Shown here in pieces: positions 7,220-15,624 of a stretch of DNA of 25,592 bases. Below the pieces are notes generated by a model that worked only from the letters and a program-made list of their open reading frames with translations, made no database searches and was not told the DNA's origin. A program made the translations under genes and the position numbers. Source of the stretch: Candidatus Parcubacteria bacterium. GTDB taxonomy: Bacteria > Patescibacteriota > Patescibacteriia > UBA1558 > GWA2-36-10. Position 1 is the first letter of the stretch. Each line of letters starts with the position of its first letter. The DNA is taken from assembly GCA_003599205.1 (NCBI GenBank), contig QZJA01000013.1, forward strand, positions 1-25,592. Reading direction: 5' to 3'.

Positions 7220-8233
7220 ATGGAAACAAAAAATGTTTTGGTCTTGGGTGGAGCTGGTTTCATTGGCTCTCATTTGTGCGAAGAATTAGTAAATCGTGGC
7301 CACAATGTTACCTGCGTTGATAATTTTGTTTCTTCTGATGTAGAAAATATACGTTCACTTTTGGAATACCCAAATTTTGAATTTATCCGCCATGATATAT
7401 CCCAAGAAGTTGATTATACGCGCTTGCCAGGATTGAGAAAATTCAAAGTTGAAGTGCAGGGATTTCAGGAAATATACAATCTAGCTTGTCCGACTTCACC
7501 TAAAGATTATAGTAAATTTCCAGTTGAAACAGCTATAGCCAATTCAGTCGGTGTGGTCAATAGTTTGGAACTAGCTAGAAAATACAAAGCTCGTTATCTT
7601 TTGGCTTCATCATCAGCTGTTTATGGCAAGCCACCACGCGATGCTATGCCGGTAAAAGAGGACTATTACGGTCTATTGGATTTTTTAGGGCCCAGAGCTT
7701 GTTATAATGAAGGTAAGCGTTTTGCTGAAACATTGGTTGTTACTTACCGTGATACCCACCAAATAAATGTCAGCATTGCTAGAATATTTAGTACCTTTGG
7801 TCCGAGGATGTTGCAGCACAGCGGCAGGCAGATACCAGATATTATCAGAGCAGCAGTAGATAACAAAGAAATAGCTATAGCTGGTGACGAAAAATCAGTA
7901 TTGAGTTTGTGCTATGTCAAAGATATTGTGGAGGGCATGATAGCTCTTATGGATTCAGAAATTAGTGATCCGGTCAATTTGGGTAGCCCCAATATTTATA
8001 CTTTAACTGAAGTGGCCAACAAAGTAATTGAGTTCACCAATTCTTCTTCAAAATTAACTTATACCAAAGATTACGCCTACACTATGCAGCCAGCTGTTCC
8101 GGATATTAGTAAAGCCAAAGAAGAATTAAATTGGTTTCCTTTAGTATCCTTGGATGATGGTCTAAAGATGGCAATAGATTATTACAAAGGTACAGCTTTC
8201 TTACATCAGCCAACTTATGATCAAAATGAATAA
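7220..8233 (+). CDS. UXS-like extended SDR NAD-dependent sugar-nucleotide enzyme, decarboxylase residues apparently absent
   Basis: The preferred start is ATG 7220 because AAGGA (7211-7215) sits five bases upstream, one of the few SD-like sites here, and 'GGAGFIGSH' then falls at residues 10-18, as usual. In-frame TTG 7181 and ATG 7202 are alternatives; 7181 would overlap the upstream gene. The result is 337 residues. UDP-glucuronate decarboxylase hallmarks are present: 'NLACPTSPKDY' (87-97) and 'CYNEGKRFAETL' with catalytic Y162 and K166. However, the 'TSEVYG' glutamate used in decarboxylation is Ala in 'SSSAVYG', and the Arg expected in the 'RAFQYV/RCFTDI' region reads 'LSLCYV'. It could thus be a 4-epimerase, dehydratase or divergent decarboxylase of UDP-sugars. 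It lies between two GT2 genes. Confidence 0.78.
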   Translation: METKNVLVLGGAGFIGSHLCEELVNRGHNVTCVDNFVSSDVENIRSLLEYPNFEFIRHDISQEVDYTRLPGLRKFKVEVQGFQEIYNLACPTSPKDYSKFPVETAIANSVGVVNSLELARKYKARYLLASSSAVYGKPPRDAMPVKEDYYGLLDFLGPRACYNEGKRFAETLVVTYRDTHQINVSIARIFSTFGPRMLQHSGRQIPDIIRAAVDNKEIAIAGDEKSVLSLCYVKDIVEGMIALMDSEISDPVNLGSPNIYTLTEVANKVIEFTNSSSKLTYTKDYAYTMQPAVPDISKAKEELNWFPLVSLDDGLKMAIDYYKGTAFLHQPTYDQNE

Positions 8234-8235
8234 TC

Positions 8236-8898
8236 ATGAAAATTTTTGTTGTCATACCAGCTTATAATGAGGCCAAAAGAATCAGACCAGTTTTGGAAAG
8301 TCTGATTTCTTTGCCTTATGAAATTGTAGTTGTTGATGACGCTTCAAGTGATAATACTGCCCAGATAGTTTCTCAGTATCCGGTAGCTCTCCTACGACAT
8401 AAAATAAATCGTGACCAGGGAGCGGCACTGGAAACAGGCAATCAGTATGCTTTGAGCAAAGGAGCAGAAGTGATTGTTCATTTTGATGCCGATGGACAAT
8501 TTTTGGCTGAAGAAATTGATGAAATTTTGGCTCCAATTTTGGATCAGAATTATGATATAGTATTTGGTTCTAGATTTTTGGATAAAAAATCAAACATGCC
8601 TTGGCTGAAAAAAAATATTTTGTTTCCTTTGGCCAGATTGGTGAATCGTGTTCTTCTAGGTATCAAGTTGTCTGATCCGCAAAACGGTTTTAGGGCTATG
8701 ACTAAAGAGACGGCCCAGAAAATAAAAATAGAGCAGGATGGTAAAGCACATTGTAGTGAGATTGCTGCTAAGGCGTTTAATTATAAATTGAAGATAAAAG
8801 AAATTCCTATTACGGTTATTTATCGTGAGTTTGGCCAGGGGTTTAGTGGTGGACTCAGAATACTCAAAGACTTAATTGTTTCTAAATTAATAAAATGA
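8236..8898 (+). CDS. Family 2 glycosyltransferase (second DPM1-like enzyme)
   Basis: 220 residues. GT-A features in order are 'FVVIPAYNEAKRI' (4-16), 'IVVVDDASSDNT' (30-41), 'FDADGQF' (83-89, the DxD metal site), 'FGSRFLDKKS' and 'LSDPQNGFRAMTKE', the last corresponding to the 'D.QCGF/D.QNGFR' acceptor loop of polyprenyl-phosphate sugar synthases. No C-terminal membrane helices are visible, so it is probably peripheral. It begins two bases after the UXS-like gene and overlaps the DUF2304 gene by four bases. A GT2 of this type next to a DUF2304 gene is a pairing I recall from surface-glycan loci. Probable role: loading a sugar onto polyprenyl phosphate; the sugar is unknown. Confidence 0.87.
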   Translation: MKIFVVIPAYNEAKRIRPVLESLISLPYEIVVVDDASSDNTAQIVSQYPVALLRHKINRDQGAALETGNQYALSKGAEVIVHFDADGQFLAEEIDEILAPILDQNYDIVFGSRFLDKKSNMPWLKKNILFPLARLVNRVLLGIKLSDPQNGFRAMTKETAQKIKIEQDGKAHCSEIAAKAFNYKLKIKEIPITVIYREFGQGFSGGLRILKDLIVSKLIK

Positions 8899-9227
8899 TG
8901 TATTTACAAATTTTAGTCAGCTTGTCTATTGTTTTTATTTTGTATAAGCTGTTTAGACAACGTCAAGACGGCAAATTGTCCAATTCAGCTTTTGTGATTT
9001 GGTTTTTGCTCTGGTTGGCAGTTTTATTAGTTTTTTGGCAACCGGAAATAACCTCATATTTGGCCAATATTTTAGGTATTGGTAGAGGAGCCGACTTGGT
9101 GGTTTATTTGTCTATTTTGGTTATATTTTATATTATCTTTAAGATTTATGTCCGTTTAAGCAAGATAGAATCACAACTAACCAAGATAGTCAGGAAGGAC
9201 GCGATAGATAATGCCAAAGAAAGATAA
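8895..9227 (+). CDS. DUF2304 family small membrane protein
   Basis: 110 residues with three predicted membrane segments (about 3-18, 30-49 and 66-87) and a short charged C-terminal tail ('RLSKIESQLTKIVRKD'). The layout, including 'LYKLFRQRQDGKLS' after helix 1 and a Trp-rich second helix, fits DUF2304, small proteins that regularly accompany GT2 genes in glycan loci. No biochemical role is established that I can state. It may anchor or regulate the adjacent GT2. Start codons 8895 and 8898 (ATGATG) are both possible; the first overlaps the upstream stop. The next gene starts 17 bases before this one ends. Confidence 0.75.
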   Translation: MMYLQILVSLSIVFILYKLFRQRQDGKLSNSAFVIWFLLWLAVLLVFWQPEITSYLANILGIGRGADLVVYLSILVIFYIIFKIYVRLSKIESQLTKIVRKDAIDNAKER

Positions 9228-10266
9228 AGTCATTGTAATTATTGTCTCATATAATGGTCAAGAACATTGGCCAGGACTTATGCCCTTGCTTACTCAGGAG
9301 AAGTATGATGATTTTGATTTGGAAATTTTGGTAGTTGATAATAATTCTAAAGACAATTCAGTTGCTTATTTGGAGCAAAATTTTCCCGAAGTTAGCATTA
9401 TTAAAAATAAAGAAAACTCTGGTTTTGTTGGTGGTAATAATATTGGTTATAAGTATGCTTTGCGTCAGGAGGCAGATTTTATTTATTTATTAAACCAGGA
9501 TACGGTTATCACTCCTGGTTTTTTGCGGCCTTTATATAATTTTGCCAAAGACAATAGTCGCATTGGTAGCTTACAGTCAAAACTAAAACTTTGGCCAGAC
9601 AAACATAAATTAAATACTGTTGGCAATGCTATCCATTTTTTAGGTTTTGGCTATGGCCAACAGTCAGGTATGATTGATAAAGAAAATCAAAAACCAGAAA
9701 AAATAGATTATGCTTCTGGTGCTGGCGTTTTTGTTTCTCTAGCAGCTTTGAAAGACCTAGGTACTTTATTTGATGAGACGATGTTTTTATACTTGGAAGA
9801 TCTAGATTTGGGCTGGTCGCTCAATATGTTGGGTTATGATAATTATTTTATTCCAGATAGCGTGATTTATCATAAGTATGAGTTTGATCGCAGCATGCGC
9901 AATTATTATTGGTTCGAGCGAAATCGTCTTTGGAATATGCTCAAGAATTATAAATTAGCTACTTTGGTATTGATTTTTCCGGCTTGGTTGTTTATGGAAT
10001 TTGGTCAATTATTTTTTGCTCTGCTCAAAGGAAGATTAGGTTTAAAATTAAAAGCATACGCTTGGCTATTTTCTGGTCGTCAACTTCAGATACTCAGAGA
10101 AAAAAGAAAATATATTCAGAGCAAACGTAAGCGTAGTGACTGGCAGGTAGTTGGTAGTTTCAAGGGTGTTATTTTGTTTCAACCGCTTGATTCTTTTCTT
10201 TTGAAAATAGCTAATATTTTTTTTGGTGTTTATTGGTTTGTAATTAAGCGGTTTATTTTTTGGTAA
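9211..10266 (+). CDS. Family 2 glycosyltransferase, rhamnosyltransferase (WbbL)-like
   Basis: 351 residues. The N-terminal GT-A domain has 'VIIVSYNGQEHW' (9-20), 'ILVVDNNSKDNS' (39-50), 'ENSGFVGGNNIG' (68-79) and 'LLNQDTVITPGFL' (93-105), the last carrying the metal-binding Asp. 'DYASGAGVFVS' and 'MFLYLEDLDLGWSL' follow, typical of rhamnosyltransferase-like GT2 enzymes. The C-terminal third has amphipathic or hydrophobic stretches near residues 245-275 and 325-350 that may hold it at the membrane. With rmlB and rmlA in the same block, transfer of L-rhamnose is a reasonable guess, not proven by sequence. The start overlaps DUF2304 by 17 bases. Confidence 0.85.
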   Translation: MPKKDKVIVIIVSYNGQEHWPGLMPLLTQEKYDDFDLEILVVDNNSKDNSVAYLEQNFPEVSIIKNKENSGFVGGNNIGYKYALRQEADFIYLLNQDTVITPGFLRPLYNFAKDNSRIGSLQSKLKLWPDKHKLNTVGNAIHFLGFGYGQQSGMIDKENQKPEKIDYASGAGVFVSLAALKDLGTLFDETMFLYLEDLDLGWSLNMLGYDNYFIPDSVIYHKYEFDRSMRNYYWFERNRLWNMLKNYKLATLVLIFPAWLFMEFGQLFFALLKGRLGLKLKAYAWLFSGRQLQILREKRKYIQSKRKRSDWQVVGSFKGVILFQPLDSFLLKIANIFFGVYWFVIKRFIFW

Positions 10267-10273
10267 GCTGATT

Positions 10274-11425
10274 ATGAAAATAGCAGAAGTTTGTTCTACA
10301 TTTCCTCCTTATAAGGGCGGTATGGGTAATGTGGCCTATCACAATGCTTGGTCTTTAGTTACTTTGGGTCACGAAGTGACGGTTTTTACTAATCGTCGCA
10401 AAGAAAAAAACAACTATACTGATGAATATCCTTTTGCTGTTAAGCGTTTAAGTCCATGGTTTAAATACGGTAACTCTGGTGTTTTACCCCAGCTTTTTTG
10501 GCAGTTGTGGAATTATGATGTTATTCATCTTCACTATCCTTTTTTTGGTGGTTCAGAAGTGATATATTTTTTGGAAAAAATAAAGGATTTGAAAATAGTG
10601 GTTACTTATCATATGGATGTAGTTGGCCAGGGGGCTGTGGTATCAAAAATTTTTGATTGGCACACAGAACATGTCATGCCACATATTTTGGACAGCGCTG
10701 ATAAGGTAATAGTCACTTCTTGGGATTATGCTCGTTCTTCCGCCATCAAGGAAAGAATTGTTGCCCATCCTGACAAATTTACAGCTATTCCTTGCGGTGT
10801 TAACCATCTCATATTTAAGCCACGTTTTAGAGATAAGTCTATCGTGGAAAAATATGAGCTTTTAGATAAAAATGTGATTTTATTTGTTGGTGGTTTGGAT
10901 AAAGCTCATTATTTCAAAGGTATCAATATCTTGATTCAAGCTATCAAACAATTATCCAGTCGCGATGATTTTATTGTTTTGGTGGTTGGTGATGGAGACT
11001 TACGACCGAGCTACGAAAGTTTAGTTGATACTCTTGGTCTGGGAAACAAAATAAGATTTGTGGGCAATGTTTCGGACAATGTTTTACCAAAGATATATAG
11101 TGTGGCCGATATGTTTGTTTTGCCTTCTATTGATAAGTCAGAAGCTTTTGGTATGGTCGCTTTGGAGGCAATGGCTTCAGCAGTGCCAGTTATTGCTGCT
11201 GATTTACCTGGTGTTCGTTCAGTAATAGACAAAATGAAGACAGGACTTTTGGTTAAGCCGGGAGATGTAGATAATCTGGCCAAGATGATTAGTTTTTTGT
11301 TAAAAAATCCTCGTTTAGCCAAGACCATGGGCAAGGCCGGTCGTGAAAAAGTAATCAATAATTATACTTGGGAAAAAATTGGCTATATGTTGGATAATGT
11401 AATAAGATCAGTTGGTAAAAAATAA
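10274..11425 (+). CDS. Family 4 glycosyltransferase (GT-B)
   Basis: 383 residues. The N-terminal Rossmann half has the donor/acceptor loop 'FPPYKGGMGNVAYH' (10-23) and 'GHEVTVFTNR' (32-41). The second half begins at 'VILFVGGLDKAHYFKG', with 'VVGDGDLRPSYESL' and the E(x7)E motif 'EAFGMVALE' (E290 and E298), followed by 'PVIAADLPGVRSVI' and 'TGLLVKPGD'. These are standard for retaining GT4 transferases such as mannosyl- and glucosyltransferases using nucleotide sugars. It starts seven bases after the previous gene and is followed by a second GT4. Substrate unknown. Confidence 0.9.
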   Translation: MKIAEVCSTFPPYKGGMGNVAYHNAWSLVTLGHEVTVFTNRRKEKNNYTDEYPFAVKRLSPWFKYGNSGVLPQLFWQLWNYDVIHLHYPFFGGSEVIYFLEKIKDLKIVVTYHMDVVGQGAVVSKIFDWHTEHVMPHILDSADKVIVTSWDYARSSAIKERIVAHPDKFTAIPCGVNHLIFKPRFRDKSIVEKYELLDKNVILFVGGLDKAHYFKGINILIQAIKQLSSRDDFIVLVVGDGDLRPSYESLVDTLGLGNKIRFVGNVSDNVLPKIYSVADMFVLPSIDKSEAFGMVALEAMASAVPVIAADLPGVRSVIDKMKTGLLVKPGDVDNLAKMISFLLKNPRLAKTMGKAGREKVINNYTWEKIGYMLDNVIRSVGKK

Positions 11426-11437
11426 ATTTCTAACAGG

Positions 11438-12652
11438 ATGAAGATAGGAATTATCTCCAATTTATATCCGCCATTTGTTCGCGGCGGAGCGGAAATCATA
11501 GCTGCTATGCAAGCAGAAGCTTTTAAAAAAGCCTGGCAACATGTTTTTGTGATTTCTAGCAAACCAGCCAAAGTCCAAACTAGTGCTGGCTCAAAATCAA
11601 TCACCAAATTGGTTGTTGAAGGCGAAGTGAATGAAGTTTTGGTTTATCGTTTTACACCAATAAATATTTATTACTACATGAGTGATTTTCTTTTCCCAGC
11701 TTTTGTTAGAGTGCTTTGGCATGTGATTGATATTTTTAATATTTTTTCCTATTTTACGGTTAGAAAAATTTTGTTAAAAGAAAAGCCAGATCTGGTGATT
11801 ACGCATAATTTGATGGGGGTGGGATTTTTATTGCCCCAGCTTCTGAAAAAAATGAAAATAAAACATATTCATACAGTCCATGATGTGCAGTTGGTCACGC
11901 CGTCCGGTTTGATAATAAAAGGTAAAGAAAAAGCTTGGCAACACAAGATTGCTCATTGGTCTGGCTATACGGCCATCATGAGGTTTTTATTTGGCTCACC
12001 AGAAATTGTGATTTCCCCTTCAAAATTTTTATTAGATTTTTATCAGAAAAATAATTTTTTTCCTAATTCAAAAAAAATAGTTTTACCCAATCCGACTAAG
12101 GGTCTAGTATCAATTGTGAAAACTCCCACACCAAATCTGGAATTATTGTATTTGGGTCAGATTCACAAAGCCAAGGGTGTCTTGGAGCTGATAGATAATT
12201 TCAAAAAGCTTGAGGAGAAACAATTGAAGCTGCACGTTGTTGGTGTTGGTCCTGATTTGGCCAAAGCCAAAGCCATGGCTAAAGACGATACTAGAATTAT
12301 TTTTTATGGTTGGATGCACCATGATAGACTGTTACCACTTATCGGTAGAGTGGACGTTTTGGTTGTTCCTTCACTTTGTTATGAAAATTCTCCCACGGTC
12401 ATTTATGAATCGCTCAATATGGGTTTGCCAGTTTTGGCCGCTGACATTGGAGGCGTAGCGGAGCTGATAAAAGAGGGTGTAAATGGTTGGGTTTTTCCGG
12501 CCGGGGATTTTGTCACTTTAAACAAAAAAATCCAAGGACTTTATCAGCAAAGAGAAAAGTTGAAATTGATGGCCCTAGGTTGCCAGCGCAGCGTTGAGCC
12601 TTTTTATGTCGATAATTATGTCAACCAAATTTTAGAATTAGCCAATGAATAA
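11438..12652 (+). CDS. Family 4 glycosyltransferase (GT-B)
   Basis: 404 residues. 'NLYPPFVRGGAEIIA' (8-22) gives the glycine-rich loop, and 'TVHDVQLVTPSG' lies in the N-terminal half, a form common in GT4 enzymes. The second domain begins at 'LELLYLGQIHKAKGVLELI', with the E(x7)E pair in 'ENSPTVIYE' (E316 and E324) and 'LAADIGGVAELI'. A hydrophobic stretch around residues 75-105 may make it membrane-associated. It follows the first GT4 after 12 bases, and its stop overlaps the start of the GT-C-like gene by eight bases. The sequence differs clearly from the first GT4, so it should add a different residue or linkage to the same glycan. Confidence 0.88.
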   Translation: MKIGIISNLYPPFVRGGAEIIAAMQAEAFKKAWQHVFVISSKPAKVQTSAGSKSITKLVVEGEVNEVLVYRFTPINIYYYMSDFLFPAFVRVLWHVIDIFNIFSYFTVRKILLKEKPDLVITHNLMGVGFLLPQLLKKMKIKHIHTVHDVQLVTPSGLIIKGKEKAWQHKIAHWSGYTAIMRFLFGSPEIVISPSKFLLDFYQKNNFFPNSKKIVLPNPTKGLVSIVKTPTPNLELLYLGQIHKAKGVLELIDNFKKLEEKQLKLHVVGVGPDLAKAKAMAKDDTRIIFYGWMHHDRLLPLIGRVDVLVVPSLCYENSPTVIYESLNMGLPVLAADIGGVAELIKEGVNGWVFPAGDFVTLNKKIQGLYQQREKLKLMALGCQRSVEPFYVDNYVNQILELANE

Positions 12653-14255
12653 GGAAAAGAAATACAACTTATTAGTAGCTTTGTTGTCATTGCTTTTCTT
12701 TTTTGTTTATAGTTATTTATCTTGGTCTATCTTATGGCCAGAATGGTCAGAGCTCAAACATATTATATTTAATTGGCCTGATGCTAATGCTAATTTTTAT
12801 TTTGCCCGTTTATTGGCCGAAGAGGGGGTGTTGTCAGTTTTTGAACCCCTAAACCAATTGACCGACAATTTACTTCACACCAGGAGTATTAATGTCTTTG
12901 CTGGTAGTTTGGTCCCGATAACTTTTTTGCCGGGTATAGTAATTTTTGCTTTATTTGCCAAAATTTTTGGTACTGGTGCCATGTTGTTTTTGACTCCAGC
13001 TTTGGCTAGTTTAACCGTCTATCTGCTTTATCGTTTGAGTTATTATATTTTTAAAGATTTAGATTTAAGTTTGATTATTTCTGGCTTATTGTTGCCTCTT
13101 GGTCCGTGGCTGTATTTTTCCAATATTGTTATGTTGCCGACAATTATGTTTATATTTTTTGTTGTTGGTGGATTTTTGGCCTTGGCTATAAGCTTGGCAA
13201 AAAATAAGTGGTTTTGGTATTTACTGTCAGCGTTTTTATTTTCTTTAGCCATCATACTTCGTCCCACTGAAATAGTTTGGTTGGCAGTTAGTGTCTTGAT
13301 AATTTTATATTGGAATCGTAGTAAGTTTGATTATAAAAAAATTATTGCTTGTTTGCTTGTTTTTGTGGTTATACTTTTTTTGAATTTTTATCTCAACAAG
13401 ATTACTTACGGTTCTTATTTTGCCAGTGGTTATTTCAATTTACAATCGGGTGGACAGCCGACAGAATTTTCCGGACAGAGTACAAATTATTTCAAGCTTT
13501 TGTTGGCACCCTTTGGTTTTGATTTTGGTCAGATAGTTTATAATTTTGCCAAATATTTTATCAAACTCAATTGGCCATTGTTTGTCTTGGCGGTTTTTGG
13601 TTTCATGCTTTTGACTATTGAAAGATTGAAGGAAAAAAAGAAATCTATTTGGTATAATTATTATTTGATTAGTTTTTTGCTTTTTATTTTGATATTACTT
13701 TATTATGGGTCTTGGGATATTGCTGATCCGCTGGTAAAAAATTTAAATCAAATAAGCATTTCCTATGTCAGATATTTTTTGCCCCTTTATATTTTGCTTT
13801 TACCTTTAGCTGCTTATGCGATAAAATTTATCGGCCAGAAATACCAGTGGCTTTATCTGATAGTTGTTTTATTGGTTGGTACTTTTTCTTGGCAGTTGGC
13901 ATTTTATTCCCAGCCTGATGGACTGGTGGCTACGAAATTAAATTTGGAAAAATATCGTCAGCAATATCTGGCAGTTAGAGATCTAGTAGAAGATAATGCC
14001 ATCATCATTAGTGAGAGAAGTGATAAAGTATTTTTTCCAGCTTATAAGGTAGTGGCGCCACAAGGAGATTTGCCTCTTTGGTCGAGAATTGCCAATATTG
14101 TAGAGCTACAACCAATTTATTATTTTAGTGACAAATCCGATGAATTGATTTCTCTAGACAGGCAAGAGGCAGAGACTAGCGGTTTACTCATAGAAGAAGG
14201 AGCCGAGATTTCTCAAGGCTTTAAACTTTATAAAATAATTAGCCTAAAAAAATAG
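12645..14255 (+). CDS. Polytopic membrane protein, GT-C-like glycosyltransferase candidate
   Basis: 536 residues with about ten to twelve hydrophobic segments and a soluble C-terminal part (about 430-536). After the first helix comes a loop with 'FNWPDANANFYFARLLAEEG' (about 42-61). An acidic residue in the first extracytoplasmic loop is where GT-C enzymes (GT39/GT83, ArnT and PMT-like) hold their catalytic Asp/Glu. 'LRPTEIVWLAVSVLI' in the middle is also of GT-C style. Such enzymes transfer sugar from polyprenyl phosphate outside the membrane, fitting the two DPM1-like genes upstream. I do not recognise a specific family; an O-antigen ligase-like or purely structural role is possible. It overlaps the preceding GT4 by eight bases. 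Confidence 0.6.
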   Translation: MNKEKKYNLLVALLSLLFFFVYSYLSWSILWPEWSELKHIIFNWPDANANFYFARLLAEEGVLSVFEPLNQLTDNLLHTRSINVFAGSLVPITFLPGIVIFALFAKIFGTGAMLFLTPALASLTVYLLYRLSYYIFKDLDLSLIISGLLLPLGPWLYFSNIVMLPTIMFIFFVVGGFLALAISLAKNKWFWYLLSAFLFSLAIILRPTEIVWLAVSVLIILYWNRSKFDYKKIIACLLVFVVILFLNFYLNKITYGSYFASGYFNLQSGGQPTEFSGQSTNYFKLLLAPFGFDFGQIVYNFAKYFIKLNWPLFVLAVFGFMLLTIERLKEKKKSIWYNYYLISFLLFILILLYYGSWDIADPLVKNLNQISISYVRYFLPLYILLLPLAAYAIKFIGQKYQWLYLIVVLLVGTFSWQLAFYSQPDGLVATKLNLEKYRQQYLAVRDLVEDNAIIISERSDKVFFPAYKVVAPQGDLPLWSRIANIVELQPIYYFSDKSDELISLDRQEAETSGLLIEEGAEISQGFKLYKIISLKK

Positions 14256-14258
14256 CTT

Positions 14259-14663
14259 ATGGATTGTATATTTTGTAAAATAATTGCCGGTCAAATACCG
14301 AGCCATAAAGTCTATGAAGACGACCAAGTGTTGGCTTTTTTGGATATCAATCCGGTTAATCATGGTCATACTTTAGTGATCCCCAAGAGTCATGTGGGTG
14401 ATATAGAAGAAGCCACGGGAGAGCAGTTATCCAGTTTGGCGCTGGCCATCAAAAAAGTCGGTCGATCAATCAAAGAGGGATTAGGCGTTGAGGGTTATAA
14501 TGTTACAGAAAACAACGGCTCAGTAGCTGGCCAAATAATTCCGCATCTTCATTTTCATGTTATTCCCCGACAGGCTGGCGACGGTCTCAAACTCTGGCCA
14601 CCCAGAGGCAATTATCAAGGCACTGAGGCTGAAGATATTTTACAAAAAATAAAAATAAATTAA
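14259..14663 (+). CDS. HIT-family (histidine triad) nucleotide-binding hydrolase
   Basis: 134 residues, the usual length of HINT-type proteins. The N-terminal 'CIFCKIIAGQIP' (3-14) provides the zinc-site Cys pair. 'VNHGHTLVIPKSHVGDI' (33-49) and the histidine triad 'PHLHFHVIPR' (95-104, H96/H98/H100) complete the site. 'NNGSVAGQIIPH' matches the substrate-loop segment. The family hydrolyses nucleoside phosphoramidates and related purine nucleotide adducts in the cytoplasm. It sits between the glycan genes and rmlB with a three-base gap and no spacer to the next start; the function probably has no direct link to glycan synthesis. Confidence 0.95.
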   Translation: MDCIFCKIIAGQIPSHKVYEDDQVLAFLDINPVNHGHTLVIPKSHVGDIEEATGEQLSSLALAIKKVGRSIKEGLGVEGYNVTENNGSVAGQIIPHLHFHVIPRQAGDGLKLWPPRGNYQGTEAEDILQKIKIN

Positions 14664-15623
14664 ATGACTATTCTTTTGACTGGTGGAGCCGGTTTTATTG
14701 GCTCCAATTTTATTCATTATCTAGTTGTCAAATATCCTGATTATAAAATAGTCAATCTGGATCTTTTGACGTATGCTGGCAATCAGGAAAATTTAAAATC
14801 TTTAGCGGAAAACAAAAATTATACTTTTGTTCAAGGAGATATTTTGGATTATAAATTAGTTGATGATTTGATAAAAAACAAGCAAGTAGAAATCATTGTC
14901 CACTTTGCCGCTGAGTCACACGTTGATCGTTCTATCAGTGGACCGGATGCTTTTTTGACTACCAATATTTTGGGGACGCACAATTTACTTAAAGCCGCTT
15001 TGGCCAACAAGATACGTTTTCATCATGTGTCCACTGACGAGGTCTTTGGCTCACTGAAGGAAGGGGATGATAAGTTTGATGAAAAGACTGCTTATGATCC
15101 GCGCAGTCCTTACTCAGCTTCCAAAGCTAGTTCCGATCATATTGTCAGGGCTTATCATCATACTTATGGTTTGGCAGTGACTATTTCCAATTGTTCCAAC
15201 AACTATGGTCCTTATCAGCATTTGGAAAAATTAATACCTTTGTTTATTACTAACTTGCTGGTTGGCAAAAAAATTCCTATTTATGGCCAAGGGCAAAATA
15301 TCAGAGACTGGCTTTATGTAGAAGATCATTGTCGAGCTATTGATCTGATAGTCCACAAAGGTCAGGCTGGTGAAACTTACCTCATCGGTGGTGATACGGA
15401 AAAAAGAAATATGGAGATTGCTGAATTGCTGGTGGAAAAATTGGGTTGCGATCAATCAATGATAGAGTATGTAGCTGACCGACCAGGACATGATTATCGC
15501 TATGCTATTGATTACAGCAAAATAAAAAATGATTTAGGCTGGCAGCCGCAAATTGATTTTGAGGCTGGTCTAGATAAGACGATTGCTTGGTATAAAGAAA
15601 ATAAAAATTGGTGGAAGAAATAA
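14664..15623 (+). CDS. rmlB: dTDP-glucose 4,6-dehydratase
   Basis: 319 residues of an extended SDR enzyme. The NAD motif 'GGAGFIG' is at 7-13 and 'DLLTYAGN' at 33-40, the latter typical of RmlB. 'FAAESHVDRSI' is at 81-91, the catalytic 'STDEVFG' at 123-129 (T124, D125, E126), and the active-site pair Y150/K154 in 'SPYSASKA'. 'NNYGPYQHLEKLIPLFI' and 'GQNIRDWLYVEDH' match the substrate region. It converts dTDP-glucose to dTDP-4-keto-6-deoxyglucose, the second step of dTDP-L-rhamnose synthesis; rmlA lies downstream and an epimerase/reductase is the next gene. Slightly shorter than the E. coli enzyme but complete. All catalytic residues are seen, so the assignment is firm. Confidence 0.95.
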   Translation: MTILLTGGAGFIGSNFIHYLVVKYPDYKIVNLDLLTYAGNQENLKSLAENKNYTFVQGDILDYKLVDDLIKNKQVEIIVHFAAESHVDRSISGPDAFLTTNILGTHNLLKAALANKIRFHHVSTDEVFGSLKEGDDKFDEKTAYDPRSPYSASKASSDHIVRAYHHTYGLAVTISNCSNNYGPYQHLEKLIPLFITNLLVGKKIPIYGQGQNIRDWLYVEDHCRAIDLIVHKGQAGETYLIGGDTEKRNMEIAELLVEKLGCDQSMIEYVADRPGHDYRYAIDYSKIKNDLGWQPQIDFEAGLDKTIAWYKENKNWWKK

Positions 15624-15624
15624 T

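Noticed and set aside
11011..11358. 115-codon open frame on the - strand
   Set aside because: It is antisense to the GT4 catalytic domain and mirrors its codon pattern; no independent support.
15583..15624. TTG start for the NRS/ER-type gene
   Set aside because: It lies inside rmlB and adds residues before a normal Rossmann N-terminus; ATG 15625 directly follows the rmlB stop.
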